A DNA stretch of 64,000 nucleotides from DTFZ01 sp050260375 (GCA_050260375.1 JBLNCA010000037.1:1-64000), one strand, 5' to 3'. Positions 1 to 9,323 are shown, counted from the stretch's first letter. Program-made: numbers and translations. The notes: a model not told the origin generated them from the sequence alone.

Positions 1-118
1 AATAACCGAAAGGTATTTATTAGTACACTAATTCCTATTTGAACCGCCGTATACCGAACGGTACGTACGGTGGTGTGAGAGGTCGGTAGGTGAAATAATC
101 ACCTACCTCCTACTCGAT
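1..118 (+). mobile_element. 3' end of a group II intron (domains V and VI)
   Basis: Positions 42-75 fold as a domain V hairpin: a long stem capped by a GAAC tetraloop at 56-59 with the ACGT bulge region on the 3' side. The GTGTGAGAGG linker that follows is typical of bacterial introns. Positions 85-107 form the domain VI helix (GGTAGGTGA paired with TCACCTACC), and the segment ends in CTCCTACTCGAT, the usual bacterial group II intron 3' end. The intron-encoded reverse transcriptase would lie to the left of the window. No exon gene is recognisable to the right, so the insertion is probably intergenic. The intron class cannot be assigned from this fragment. Confidence 0.82.
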
Positions 119-151
119 TCCGCACCACAATAAACGAAAACATATAAAAAA

Positions 152-192
152 CGGAACGGCACGAGGGCCGCTCCCTACAAATTATCGTTATT
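152..192 (+). repeat. GGAACGGCAC palindromic repeat, short copy
   Basis: CGGAACGGCAC, a short loop, then CGCTCCCTACAAATTATCGTTATT. The same left arm, right arm and AT-rich tail occur at 40330-40391 on the minus strand with a longer loop. It lies just downstream of the arginine operon and could act as a terminator for it, but that is inference. Confidence 0.6.
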
Positions 193-227
193 ATGTATTC
201 ATAGCAATGACACTTTGCTGCTTACAC

Positions 228-743
228 TCATCTCTTGCCGACGATGCTTTCATAGTCGAACATCTCGTCCATTTCAACGAGCTCGTTTACCATAAACGCG
301 CGTATATACTCCTTATCGCGGGATATGGAATGTATGTAGTAGCCGTTTTTTAGGTAAAACGCGACGGTGGAGCGCATCCTGCTCGCGGTATGCAGCGTTA
401 TTGCGCGCACGCCAAGCGCTACGCATTCCTGCCGCACCTTTTCAAGCAGCAGCCCGCCTATGCCTATAGACTGAATCTCGGGGTCGACCGCGAGCCGCGA
501 AAGATACGCTATGCCGTCCTTTAACACCTCGAACCGCACGGCTCCCGCCGTTTCTCCGTCCACCGTACAAATATAAACGTGTTTATTCTCAATATCGCTG
601 AGTATCTCTTCATCCGTCTCACAGAGCGCCTGTATATTCGTGTGGCGTATCTCTTTCGCGTAAGCCTCAAACGCTTTTCTCGTTATGCGCTTTACCTCCG
701 CAACGTCCGCGGGCGCCGCTTTTTTAAACACTATGCTTTCCAT
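228..743 (-). CDS. GNAT-family N-acetyltransferase
   Basis: A 171-residue protein with the GNAT fold. The acetyl-CoA loop is visible around residues 87-100 (AVDPEIQSIGIGGLLLEK), preceded by a beta-strand rich core and followed by the FYLKNGY motif of motif B. Substrate unknown. It is the last gene of the arginine operon, starting 5 bases after argF stops, so it is presumably co-regulated with arginine synthesis. A role as N-acetylglutamate synthase is conceivable from position only. argJ is present elsewhere in the window and could supply that activity, so I do not assign it. No terminator stronger than the palindrome at 152-178 is seen behind it. Confidence 0.85.
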   Translation of the reverse strand: MESIVFKKAAPADVAEVKRITRKAFEAYAKEIRHTNIQALCETDEEILSDIENKHVYICTVDGETAGAVRFEVLKDGIAYLSRLAVDPEIQSIGIGGLLLEKVRQECVALGVRAITLHTASRMRSTVAFYLKNGYYIHSISRDKEYIRAFMVNELVEMDEMFDYESIVGKR

Positions 744-748
744 GGTTT

Positions 749-1711
749 TTACCTGTCCCGCATCAGCAGCACCATTACTGCTTTTTGAGCGTGCAGCCTG
801 TTTTCCGCCTCGTCAAACACGGCGCTCCATTTGCCGTCTATTACGCCTGCCGTCACCTCTTCGCCGCGGTGTGCGGGCAGGCAGTGAAGGAATATGGCGT
901 CCTCGGCGCACAGCGACATCAGCCGCTCGTTTACCTGGTACGGCGAAAGATGTTTGTATTTTTCTGTGGCGACTGCCTCCTGGCCCATGCTTGCCCATAC
1001 GTCGGTGTATACGGCGGTAGCGCCTTTTGCCGCCTCGTCCGGGTCGCGCGTTATCACTATATGCGAGCCGCTTTCCTCGGCTGCTTTTTTTGCAGTTTCA
1101 AGCACGCCCGAGTCCGGCTCGAATCCTTCCGGGCACGCCACGGATATATCGAGGCCGAGCTTCGCGCATCCTACGAGCAGCGAATTGGCTACGTTGTTGC
1201 CGTCGCCTATAAACGCGAGCTTGCCTTTAAAGCTGCCTTTGTATTCGTAGTACGTCATCAGGTCGGCGAGCACCTGACAGGGGTGCAGCAGGTCGGTAAG
1301 GCCGTTTATCACGGGTACGCTGCCGTACTTTGCCAAATCCTCAACGTCGCTCTGCGCAAATGTGCGTATCATTATGCCGTCCACCATGCGCGAGAGCACC
1401 TTGGCAGTATCGGATATCGGCTCGCCGCGGCCAAGCTGTATGTCATTGGCGCTTAAAAACTGCGCCGTGCCGCCGAGCTGGTATATGCCAGCCTCAAAGG
1501 ACACCCTTGTGCGCGTCGAGCTCTTAGCGAATATCATCGCGAGTATCTTGCCCGCAAGCAGCGGGGGGCGCAGGCCTTCCTTCATCTGCTTCTTGAGTTT
1601 CAGCGCGAGGCTCAAAACCTGCAGTATATCGTCCCTGCTGTAGTCGGCAAGGCGCAGCAGGTGTTTTTGTGTGAATTCTTTCTCCGGCTTATAATATAAC
1701 AGGTCCATCAT
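749..1711 (-). CDS. argF: ornithine carbamoyltransferase
   Basis: Transfers the carbamoyl group from carbamoyl phosphate to ornithine, giving citrulline, in the cytoplasm. The carbamoyl-phosphate site SSTRTR is at residues 64-69 and the ornithine-site HCLP motif at 276-279, with the usual two-domain length of 320 residues. The start has GGAG 6 bases upstream. It lies 21 bases after carB, whose product supplies its carbamoyl phosphate, which supports an anabolic rather than catabolic (arcB) role. Regulation is probably through the operon promoter and ARG-box-like site at 8059-8087. Confidence 0.95.
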   Translation of the reverse strand: MMDLLYYKPEKEFTQKHLLRLADYSRDDILQVLSLALKLKKQMKEGLRPPLLAGKILAMIFAKSSTRTRVSFEAGIYQLGGTAQFLSANDIQLGRGEPISDTAKVLSRMVDGIMIRTFAQSDVEDLAKYGSVPVINGLTDLLHPCQVLADLMTYYEYKGSFKGKLAFIGDGNNVANSLLVGCAKLGLDISVACPEGFEPDSGVLETAKKAAEESGSHIVITRDPDEAAKGATAVYTDVWASMGQEAVATEKYKHLSPYQVNERLMSLCAEDAIFLHCLPAHRGEEVTAGVIDGKWSAVFDEAENRLHAQKAVMVLLMRDR

Positions 1712-1732
1712 ATTCTACTCCTTAAAAAACAG

Positions 1733-4700
1733 TCATTTCTTGTATCCGCCAAGCGGTATATAATGCTCTTCTATATGCTCCGCCGACATCACGCTTAGCA
1801 GCGCTTTAAGCGTATCCATAGACGTTATGCACGGTATGTTGAACTCCATGGCCGTACGTCGCAGCACAAACCCTAACCGCGCCTGCTGCTTTCCTCTTGT
1901 CGGCGTGTTGATGACCATGGACACCTCGCGGTTTTTCAGCGCCTTTATCACGTTTCTCTTTGAAATGAGGCTGCACTTGACGCCGAGGTCGGAAAAGCTC
2001 TCATATGTAGAGTCGGTGCACGCGACGCTGAACCCCAAGTCTATCATCTGCCGGGCGCATTCGCTAGCCTCGTGCTTATCCCTGTCCGTTATCGAGAACA
2101 GCACCGGCTTTCCTGTTTGCGGAGGCCGTATGCCCGACGCCGCGAAAGCTTTTTTAAGCGCTGCGAGGAACGTGGTGTCCGTGCCCATAACCTCTCCGGT
2201 GGATTTCATCTCGGGCCCAAGGAATATATCCACGGTGGTGAGCTTCGAGAACGAAAACACGGGGGCCTTTACGGTAACGAGCTTGTTTTCCTTGTAAAAG
2301 CCGGTGCCGTATCCCATGCCTATCAGCGCTTCGCCCATCATTATGCGCGTAGCGAGCCTTACCATAGGAACGCCTGTCACCTTGGAAAGTATAGGCACCG
2401 TGCGGCTGGCGCGGGGATTGACCTCCAACACGTAAACGCCGCCCTCGCGGTCTATTACGAACTGTATGTTGTAAAGCCCCTTTATGCCGAGCTCTATGCC
2501 TATCCTCATCGCGTAATCGACAATGGTGCGCTTTGTTTCGGGGGCAAGCGTCTGGGTGGGGTATACCGCAAAGCTGTCGCCCGAGTGTACGCCCGCGCGC
2601 TCTATATGCTCCATAATGCCTACTATCAGCGCGTCGCTACCGTCGCATATGCCGTCTATCTCGACCTCTTTGCCGTTTATATACTTATCCACCAGCACCG
2701 GGTGTTTAGGCGACACTTTGGCGGCGTACGTCATGTATTCCTTTAACTCCTGCTCGTCATAAACTATCTCCATGGCGCGCCCGCCAAGCACGTAAGAAGG
2801 CCGCACCAATACGGGATATCCGATACGCGCCGCTATTTCCCGGGCGTCGTTTTGCGAAAACGCAGTTGCGCCGGGGGGGATGGGTATATCAAGTTTAACC
2901 AGCGCCTCTAAGAAGCGCTCCCTGTCTTCCGCCCTGTCTATCCCGTCTACCGGCGTGCCGAGTATGTTTACGCCTTCCTGCGCCAGCGGCGCGGCGAGGT
3001 TTATTGCCGTCTGACCGCCGAACTGCACTATTACGCCTTCCGGCTTCTCGCGCTCTATTATGTCGAGCACGCATTCCTTGGTGAGCGGCTCGAAATACAG
3101 CTTGTCGGACGTATCAAAATCGGTGGACACCGTCTCGGGGTTGGAGTTGATTATTATCGACTCGTAGCCCAGCGCTTTGAGCGCCAGCGCGGAATGCACC
3201 GAGCAATAGTCGAACTCTATGCCCTGGCCTATGCGTATGGGCCCCGAGCCGAGCACAACGACCTTTTTCCTTCCGCTGTCCTTCGACTCGTCTCCGCTGT
3301 CGTAGCACGAATAGTAATAAGGCGTCTTAGCCTCGAATTCGCCCGCGCAGGTGTCCACCATCTTGTATGCGGGGCGCATATCCCACTTGACGCGAAGCGC
3401 TTTTATGCTGTGTTCATCCGTACCAATAAGGTTCGCTATATAGCTGTCCCCGAAACCGAAGCGCTTGCATTTGTACAGCAGCTCCTGCGGAAGCGTATTT
3501 GCCGTATGCGCTTTAAGCTGCTTCGCGAGGCTCACTATGTTTTCAAGCTTCGATACGAAGAACTTGTCTATCTTGGTTATACTGCATATCTCCTCGACGC
3601 TGTACCCGCGCTCCAATGCCTCGGAAATGACGAATATCCTCTCGTCGTCAGGGGTGCGCAGCGAGTTTTCAATCTGCTCGTCCGTCCACTGCGCTATCGT
3701 CTTCATGCCGAGTTGGTAGTCGAGCTTAACGTCAAGGCTGTCTATTGCCTTAAGCAACGATTCTTCGAAGTTGCGGCCTATGGCCATTACCTCGCCCGTC
3801 GCCTTCATCTGCGTGCCGAGAGTGCGCGTAGCGGTCACAAACTTGTCAAAAGGCCACCTCGGCACCTTTGTCACTACATAGTCGAGCGCCGGCTCAAAGC
3901 ACGCGCTCGTTTCGCCCGTTATCGGGTTCGCTATCTCGTCAAGGCCGAAGCCTACGGCTATCTTGGCGGCTGCGCGGGCAATAGGGTATCCCGTCGCCTT
4001 GCTCGCGAGCGCGGAAGAACGGCTGACGCGCGGGTTGACCTCTATGACAACGTATTCCGGGCTGCCGGGGGAGAGCGCGAACTGTATGTTGCACCCGCCT
4101 CTTATCTTCAGCGCGCGTATTATCTTTATAGACGCAGAGCGCAGCATCTGGTATTCCTTATCGGATAGCGTCTGCGAAGGGGCGACGACTATGCTGTCGC
4201 CGGTGTGTATCCCCACCGGATCGAGGTTTTCCATGTTGCAGACGACTATGCAGTTGTCGTTTGCGTCGCGCATTACCTCGTATTCTATCTCCTTATATCC
4301 CGCGACGCTCTGCTCGAGCAGCACCTGGCCTATGATGGAAAACGAAAGCCCTTTAGCCGTGATATCCTTAAGCTCGTTAATGTCGCGCGCTACGCCGCCG
4401 CCCGTGCCGCCCAATGTGTAGGCGGGCCGCACTATTATAGGGAACCCTACTTCGTCCGCGAACGCCGCGGCTTCGTCCACGCTGCAGGCTATGCGGCTTT
4501 TGGCTATCTTTTCGCCTATGCTCTCCATCGTTTTCTTGAAAAGTTCGCGGTCTTCCGCCAGCCTTATCGATTCGAGCGGCGTGCCAAGCAGTTCTATGTT
4601 AAGCTCGTCGAGTATGCCGCTCTGCGCAAGCTCCACTGCCATATTAAGGCCGGTCTGGCCGCCCAGCGTCGCGATTATGCCCTGAGGCCGCTCCGCGCGC

Positions 4701-4933
4701 AGTATAGAGGACACCACCTCGAGCGTTATAGGCTCGATGTACACCTTGTCGGCCATCTCCTCGTCCGTCATTATTGTCGCGGGGTTGGAGTTGATAAGCA
4801 CTACCTCGAAGCCCTCTTCTTTAAGGGCTTTGCACGCCTGAGTGCCCGAATAATCGAACTCGGCGGCCTGGCCTATTACTATAGGCCCCGAGCCTATCAC
4901 CATTATTTTGCTGATATCCGTTCTTTTGGGCAT
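1733..4933 (-). CDS. carB: carbamoyl-phosphate synthase large subunit
   Basis: Makes carbamoyl phosphate from bicarbonate, ammonia and two ATP. At 1066 residues it has the standard duplicated architecture. The N-terminal half opens with a GSGPIVIGQAAEFDYSG dinucleotide-like motif and an ATP-grasp domain. The second half restarts near residue 555 with GSGPIRIGQGIEFDYCS and a second ATP-grasp, and an MGS-like allosteric domain forms about the last 130 residues. It lies 15 bases after argD in the arginine operon. No carA (glutaminase subunit) is in the window, so glutamine-dependent activity would need a carA encoded elsewhere. Confidence 0.97.
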   Translation of the reverse strand: MPKRTDISKIMVIGSGPIVIGQAAEFDYSGTQACKALKEEGFEVVLINSNPATIMTDEEMADKVYIEPITLEVVSSILRAERPQGIIATLGGQTGLNMAVELAQSGILDELNIELLGTPLESIRLAEDRELFKKTMESIGEKIAKSRIACSVDEAAAFADEVGFPIIVRPAYTLGGTGGGVARDINELKDITAKGLSFSIIGQVLLEQSVAGYKEIEYEVMRDANDNCIVVCNMENLDPVGIHTGDSIVVAPSQTLSDKEYQMLRSASIKIIRALKIRGGCNIQFALSPGSPEYVVIEVNPRVSRSSALASKATGYPIARAAAKIAVGFGLDEIANPITGETSACFEPALDYVVTKVPRWPFDKFVTATRTLGTQMKATGEVMAIGRNFEESLLKAIDSLDVKLDYQLGMKTIAQWTDEQIENSLRTPDDERIFVISEALERGYSVEEICSITKIDKFFVSKLENIVSLAKQLKAHTANTLPQELLYKCKRFGFGDSYIANLIGTDEHSIKALRVKWDMRPAYKMVDTCAGEFEAKTPYYYSCYDSGDESKDSGRKKVVVLGSGPIRIGQGIEFDYCSVHSALALKALGYESIIINSNPETVSTDFDTSDKLYFEPLTKECVLDIIEREKPEGVIVQFGGQTAINLAAPLAQEGVNILGTPVDGIDRAEDRERFLEALVKLDIPIPPGATAFSQNDAREIAARIGYPVLVRPSYVLGGRAMEIVYDEQELKEYMTYAAKVSPKHPVLVDKYINGKEVEIDGICDGSDALIVGIMEHIERAGVHSGDSFAVYPTQTLAPETKRTIVDYAMRIGIELGIKGLYNIQFVIDREGGVYVLEVNPRASRTVPILSKVTGVPMVRLATRIMMGEALIGMGYGTGFYKENKLVTVKAPVFSFSKLTTVDIFLGPEMKSTGEVMGTDTTFLAALKKAFAASGIRPPQTGKPVLFSITDRDKHEASECARQMIDLGFSVACTDSTYESFSDLGVKCSLISKRNVIKALKNREVSMVINTPTRGKQQARLGFVLRRTAMEFNIPCITSMDTLKALLSVMSAEHIEEHYIPLGGYKK

Positions 4934-4948
4934 GTGTTCACCTGTTGC

Positions 4949-6133
4949 TTATAAGAGTTTCTTCAGTGCCTCCATGAGGCTGTCTATGTGGCTGTGCTGT
5001 ATCACATAAGGAGGCAGAAAACGCAATACGTTTGCGCCCGCGGTAGCCGCCACAAAGCCGTCGGAAAGAAGGCGCTGCTGTATATCCTTTGCGGACGTAC
5101 CTTCTGCGAACTCCAGGCCAAGCATCAGCCCTTTGCCGCGCACGTCGGCTATCGCGGGGCAGTGCGATTTTAATGCATTAAGCCGGTCGATAAAGTACGC
5201 GCCTACTTCGGATATGTGCGAAAGCAAGTTCGTCGAAACGAGCTTATCCGTAACGTAATACGCCGCGGCGCACGCGAGATGGTTGCCGCCAAACGTTGAG
5301 CCGTGGTCGCCGGGCTCAAATGCGTAAGCCGCCTTGCCGCATGCGAGGAACGCGCCAATAGGCATGCCGGCGCCGAGCGACTTTGCCAGCACGACTACGT
5401 CGGGCTTTGCGCCCAGCGAAGGGGAGGCGATAAGCGAGCCTGTGCGGCCCATGCCGGTCTGTATCTCGTCGGCTATCATAAGCGCCCCGCAGCGGTCGCA
5501 GGCTGCGCGCACCGCCTTGAAGTATTCGGGAGTTATGGGTATTATGCCGCCCTCGCCTATAATAGGCTCTATTATCACTGCGGCGGTGTTTTCGTTTACG
5601 GCTTCGTTCAGCGCAGCAATATCGTTTGGCTCTACGTACACGAACGAATCCAAAAGCGGCTTATACGCCTCGTGGAACTTCTGCTGTCCCGTAGCGGCAA
5701 GCGTCGCAAGCGTGCGCCCGTGAAAGCTGTTTTTCATAGTGACGAATTGCGTGCGCTCTCTGCCTGCGGCGTGATGGTACTTGCGGACAAGCTTTAGTGC
5801 TCCTTCCACCGCCTCCGCGCCGCTGTTCGAAAAGAACACGTTGTCATATCCCGTCGCCGTGCATATGAGTTTTGCAAGCTTCGCCTGCGCTTCGATGTAG
5901 AATATGTTCGACGTGTGCATCAGGTTGTCAATTGCGTCCTTAAGCGCGCGCTTATAGCCTTCGTCCGAATACCCAAGGCAGCATACGGCTATCCCCGAAA
6001 GAAAATCCGTATACCGCCTGCCTTCGGTGTCATAAAGGTATACGTCCTCGCCCCTTACAAAGCAGACGTTCTGCCGCTTGAATACGGGGGAATAATATTT
6101 ATGTTCGAGCTCTGTTATCTGTTCCAGTTTCAT
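4949..6133 (-). CDS. argD: acetylornithine aminotransferase
   Basis: PLP-dependent class III aminotransferase of 394 residues that converts N-acetylglutamate semialdehyde to N-acetylornithine. Visible motifs are the GAEAVEGALKLVRKYH segment near residue 105, DEIQTGMGRTG near 222, and the Schiff-base lysine in LAKSLGAGMPIGA near 250. Its place between argB and carB in the arginine operon (4-base gap to argB) decides for argD over related ornithine or 4-aminobutyrate aminotransferases. The start MKLEQITELEHKYY matches the family. Confidence 0.94.
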   Translation of the reverse strand: MKLEQITELEHKYYSPVFKRQNVCFVRGEDVYLYDTEGRRYTDFLSGIAVCCLGYSDEGYKRALKDAIDNLMHTSNIFYIEAQAKLAKLICTATGYDNVFFSNSGAEAVEGALKLVRKYHHAAGRERTQFVTMKNSFHGRTLATLAATGQQKFHEAYKPLLDSFVYVEPNDIAALNEAVNENTAAVIIEPIIGEGGIIPITPEYFKAVRAACDRCGALMIADEIQTGMGRTGSLIASPSLGAKPDVVVLAKSLGAGMPIGAFLACGKAAYAFEPGDHGSTFGGNHLACAAAYYVTDKLVSTNLLSHISEVGAYFIDRLNALKSHCPAIADVRGKGLMLGLEFAEGTSAKDIQQRLLSDGFVAATAGANVLRFLPPYVIQHSHIDSLMEALKKLL

Positions 6134-6137
6134 ATGC

Positions 6138-7001
6138 TTACTCCCTTACCATAGTGCCTATGCCGGTATCGGTGAATATCTCGAGCAGTATCGGGTGCGG
6201 TATAGTGCCGTTTAAGATATGCGTACGCTTTACGCCGCTTTTTACCGCCTTTATGCAGCCGTAAACCTTGGGCAGCATGCCGCCGGAAATAACGCCTTTT
6301 TCTATAAGCCCCATTATCTCGGCGACGGAAATCTCATATATCAGCGTAGAAAGGTCGCCGGGTACGCGGTAAATGCCGTCTGTATCGGTAAGGAACATCA
6401 GCTTTTCTGCTCCTATGGCTACGGCCAGTTCTCCCGCTACGGTATCGGCGTTGATGTTATAGCTTTCGCCGTTCTTGCCTACGCCTATGGGCGCGATTAC
6501 AGGTATATACTCATCCTGAGTTAGCACGCTTAAAAGCTTTGTATTGATATTCGTTACCCTGCCAACCTGCCCTAGATCGCAGCCGTCGTCCGATTTTAAC
6601 TTCTCGGCCTCAATAAGAGCCGCGTCCTTGCCGCACAAGCCGATTGCTTTTGCGCCCGCGACGCCAAGCTGCGAAACTATGTCCTTGTTGATCTTGCCCA
6701 TAAGCACCATCTGAACGACGTCCATCGTGGCTTCGTCCGTTACGCGAAGGCCGTTGTGAAACTCGGATTTTATTTCCAACTTTTCGAGCATCTTGTTGAT
6801 ATCGTTGCCGCCGCCGTGTACGACTATCGGGTTGACCCCTACGTATTTTAACAGCGTTATGTCCTGCATTATCTTTTCGGAAAGGTCGGCGGAGAGCATC
6901 GCTGAGCCTCCGTACTTTATTACTACGGTCTTTCCGGAAAGCCGCCTTATATACGGCAGCGCTTCAATAAGAATATTTGCCTTTTCAATATACTTGTTCA
7001 T
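6138..7001 (-). CDS. argB: acetylglutamate kinase
   Basis: Phosphorylates N-acetylglutamate, the second step of arginine synthesis. Amino-acid kinase fold: KYGGSAM near residue 29 binds phosphate, VHGGGNDIN near 62 binds ATP/substrate, and ISGGMLPKV lies near 248. I chose the ATG at 7001 (287 residues) rather than 7013: GGATGG lies about 9 bases upstream of it, and the argC stop overlaps it as TAATG, a typical coupled junction. A C-terminal feedback site for arginine is likely in this family but cannot be confirmed by eye. Confidence 0.95.
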   Translation of the reverse strand: MNKYIEKANILIEALPYIRRLSGKTVVIKYGGSAMLSADLSEKIMQDITLLKYVGVNPIVVHGGGNDINKMLEKLEIKSEFHNGLRVTDEATMDVVQMVLMGKINKDIVSQLGVAGAKAIGLCGKDAALIEAEKLKSDDGCDLGQVGRVTNINTKLLSVLTQDEYIPVIAPIGVGKNGESYNINADTVAGELAVAIGAEKLMFLTDTDGIYRVPGDLSTLIYEISVAEIMGLIEKGVISGGMLPKVYGCIKAVKSGVKRTHILNGTIPHPILLEIFTDTGIGTMVRE

Positions 7002-8029
7002 TATAAATACCATCCTGTCTTGTTTAAGCCTTCCTGCTCGTCAAGAGCGAACATGATGTTCATATTCTGCACTGCCTGGCCTGCCGCTCCTTTTATAAGG
7101 TTGTCTATGCATGAAACGATTATCAGCTTATTTACTCTTTTATCCAGCACAAAACCTATCGCGCAGTTGTTGCTGCCCGTTACAAATTTAATTTCGGGAA
7201 GCGAATCGGTGACCTGTATGAAAGGCTCATAATTATACATTTTATAAGCTTTTCTGACACAGGCTTCGTCAACGCCCTTATTGGGAGTCGCGTATATTGT
7301 AGATATTATCCCTCTCTTGACGGGAATAAGATGGGGCGTGAACGACAGCTTAACCGTTTTGCCCGCAGCCGCCGAGAGCTCCTGTTCTATCTCCGACGTA
7401 TGCCTGTGAGTGCCCACGCCGTATGCTTTCACACTCTCGTCGGTTTCGCAGAAGCTGTAAGCGAGCTTTTCGCTGCGGCCCGCGCCGCTTACGCCGGACT
7501 TCGCGTCTATGATTATGCCGCTATGCTTTATTACGCGCTCTTTAAGCAGCGGATAAAGCGGCAGTATGGCGCACGTAGTGTAGCATCCGGGATTGCCTAC
7601 GAGCTTTGCTTTCGCAATATGTTCGCGGTATATTTCCGGCAATCCGTATACGCTTTGGCTTAATAAAGCCGGCGCCGTATGCTTTATTCCGTACCACTTT
7701 TCATATACGCTTGCGTCTTTGTACCTGAAGTCCCCCGAAAGGTCGATAACGCGCACGCCTCCCTCAAGCAGCTCAGTTACAACCTCTCCCGAAGTTCCGT
7801 GGGGAAGAGACGTAAATACGACGTCGCTGTCCGCGCATATCGCTTCGGTATCAAGAGGCTCCAGCGCGTAGTCAAGGCTCTTAAAGCTCGGATATATATC
7901 GCTTAAGCTTTGCCCCGCGAAGCTCTTTGACACCGCATGCGTTATAGTTACATGTTTATGGCCGGAAAGTATACGCATTAGCTCGGCGCCCGCGTAACCC
8001 GTAGCCCCGACCACAGTCGCTTTTATCAC
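7001..8029 (-). CDS. argC: N-acetyl-gamma-glutamyl-phosphate reductase
   Basis: NADPH-dependent reductase of 342 residues that produces N-acetylglutamate semialdehyde. The Rossmann motif GATGYAGAELMR is at residues 8-19 and the catalytic cysteine lies in GNPGCYTT near residue 149; the HRHTSEIEQEL segment contains the conserved catalytic histidine. It is the first gene of the arginine operon and directly follows the promoter region at 8059-8087. Its stop codon overlaps the argB start. Confidence 0.96.
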   Translation of the reverse strand: MIKATVVGATGYAGAELMRILSGHKHVTITHAVSKSFAGQSLSDIYPSFKSLDYALEPLDTEAICADSDVVFTSLPHGTSGEVVTELLEGGVRVIDLSGDFRYKDASVYEKWYGIKHTAPALLSQSVYGLPEIYREHIAKAKLVGNPGCYTTCAILPLYPLLKERVIKHSGIIIDAKSGVSGAGRSEKLAYSFCETDESVKAYGVGTHRHTSEIEQELSAAAGKTVKLSFTPHLIPVKRGIISTIYATPNKGVDEACVRKAYKMYNYEPFIQVTDSLPEIKFVTGSNNCAIGFVLDKRVNKLIIVSCIDNLIKGAAGQAVQNMNIMFALDEQEGLNKTGWYL

Positions 8030-8058
8030 AAAAACACCCCCAAATTATAGTATTTATA

Positions 8059-8087
8059 ATTATACAGAAAAATGCATAAAAATGCAA
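8059..8087 (-). promoter_or_regulatory. arginine operon promoter with ARG-box-like operator
   Basis: On the minus strand, TTGCAT (8087-8082) and TATAAT (8064-8059) are separated by 17 bases, 30 bases from argC. The -35 and spacer are overlapped by the perfect palindrome TGCATAAAAATGCA at 8073-8086. That has the same 5-4-5 architecture as the ArgR ARG box (TGAAT-N4-ATTCA). ArgR repression is inferred from this match and from the downstream genes. Confidence 0.6.
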
Positions 8088-8162
8088 CATTTATTTTCGA
8101 ATAACGCCCAAAGAATTTTGCCAAACTAAATTCAAACGACGAGCGATAAAGGGGGTAACTAT

Positions 8163-9323
8163 ATGAGAAAGCTGATTCTGTTATTCGTTGTGCTTGCTGT
8201 TATAGCAGCCGGCTGGCTCTTATACTTTAACAGCGGCGATTCCGCCAAAATAGTAAACCTCTGTGAAGTCAAATATATGGACCTTGAGAATTCTCTGGAA
8301 TTTTCCGGCCAGGTGGTCCCCAAGAAAATGTATAGTGTAATGAGCGAAACGGGCGGCACTATTGATACTATATACGTTTCCGAAGGAAGCAAGGTAAACA
8401 AAGGCGACGCTTTGTTTGATATTGACTCCTCTCAGATAAAGACACTGCTCAAAGAGGCCGAACTGAAATACAACATGCTGCTCGGCTCGGAGTCGCAGGC
8501 CGTTATGGCTCCGGGCGTTACGGGACTTGCCGGTGAAAAAGCCAAGATAGCGCTGGCGCTTTCCCAAACGACAGGGTACGACTACGAATCGTTCAACAAC
8601 GCTTTTTCCGGCGAGCTTGAAAAAAACGCGCAGGCGATGGCGGCTTCTCTTAATAATATGCAAAGCCTCAAAGAGGCCGCGTCCGCCGAACCGAGCAGCA
8701 GCAGCTTGGAGCTTGCCGAGCTTGAGGTGGAGCGGCTGCGCGCGCAGCTTGAGAATATGTCATATAAAAGCCTTTTAAACGGCACGGTAATTGCCGTAAA
8801 CATACGCAGCGGAGAGGTGCTTGCGCCCGGCGTTCCCGCAATGGTAATAGCGGACACCGAAGATTCGGTCATTGAAGGGTATGTTTACGAAAAAGACCTT
8901 TCCAATCTGGCTGTCGGCATGAACGTCAAAATAGTCGACGAAGACGTTTATTACATGGGTAAGATTTCGAGCATAGGCCACGCGGCCGCCGAACTCGGCG
9001 AGCAGTCGAATTACGGGGCGATGGCAAAGGTGCAGATAACGCCGGGAAAGGGGTTTAAGAAGATACCCGGCGCTATAGTCGACCTTGAAGTGATGATGAG
9101 CTCCAAAAAAGATGTGCTTGCGGTGCCTATCGAATGCTTGGCGGACAAAAACAGCGTATATGTCGTAGGCAAGGACGACAAGCTGGAAAAACGGACGGTA
9201 GAGACGGGATTTCAGGATACGTTTTATGTCGAGATATTGAGCGGCTTAAGCGAGGGGGAAAAGGTAGTGCTTACGCCCGGCAGCGTGCAGGAGGGCCAGA
9301 CGGTGACGTATGATAGAGGTTAA
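8163..9323 (+). CDS. efflux periplasmic-adaptor / membrane fusion protein, MacA (YknX) type
   Basis: A 386-residue HlyD-family adaptor. One N-terminal membrane segment (residues 2-19) is followed by a split lipoyl/barrel domain (about 45-85 and 190-215). Between these lies a helical hairpin (about 90-190) rich in Glu, Ala and Leu, and C-terminal beta-barrel and membrane-proximal domains follow. It overlaps the ATPase gene by 14 bases, so adaptor, ATPase and permease form one transporter. In Gram-positive relatives (YknXYZ type) such systems export peptides or toxic amphiphiles; the substrate here is unknown. SD GGGGG lies 6-8 bases before the ATG. Confidence 0.86.
   Translation: MRKLILLFVVLAVIAAGWLLYFNSGDSAKIVNLCEVKYMDLENSLEFSGQVVPKKMYSVMSETGGTIDTIYVSEGSKVNKGDALFDIDSSQIKTLLKEAELKYNMLLGSESQAVMAPGVTGLAGEKAKIALALSQTTGYDYESFNNAFSGELEKNAQAMAASLNNMQSLKEAASAEPSSSSLELAELEVERLRAQLENMSYKSLLNGTVIAVNIRSGEVLAPGVPAMVIADTEDSVIEGYVYEKDLSNLAVGMNVKIVDEDVYYMGKISSIGHAAAELGEQSNYGAMAKVQITPGKGFKKIPGAIVDLEVMMSSKKDVLAVPIECLADKNSVYVVGKDDKLEKRTVETGFQDTFYVEILSGLSEGEKVVLTPGSVQEGQTVTYDRG

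Noticed and set aside
228..743. Assigning the GNAT gene as argA (N-acetylglutamate synthase)
   Set aside because: Only its position in the arg operon supports this; the sequence is a generic GNAT and argJ can provide the activity.
3194..4168. 324-residue plus-strand frame opposite carB
   Set aside because: Shadow frame with no domain or start signal; carB is intact on the other strand.
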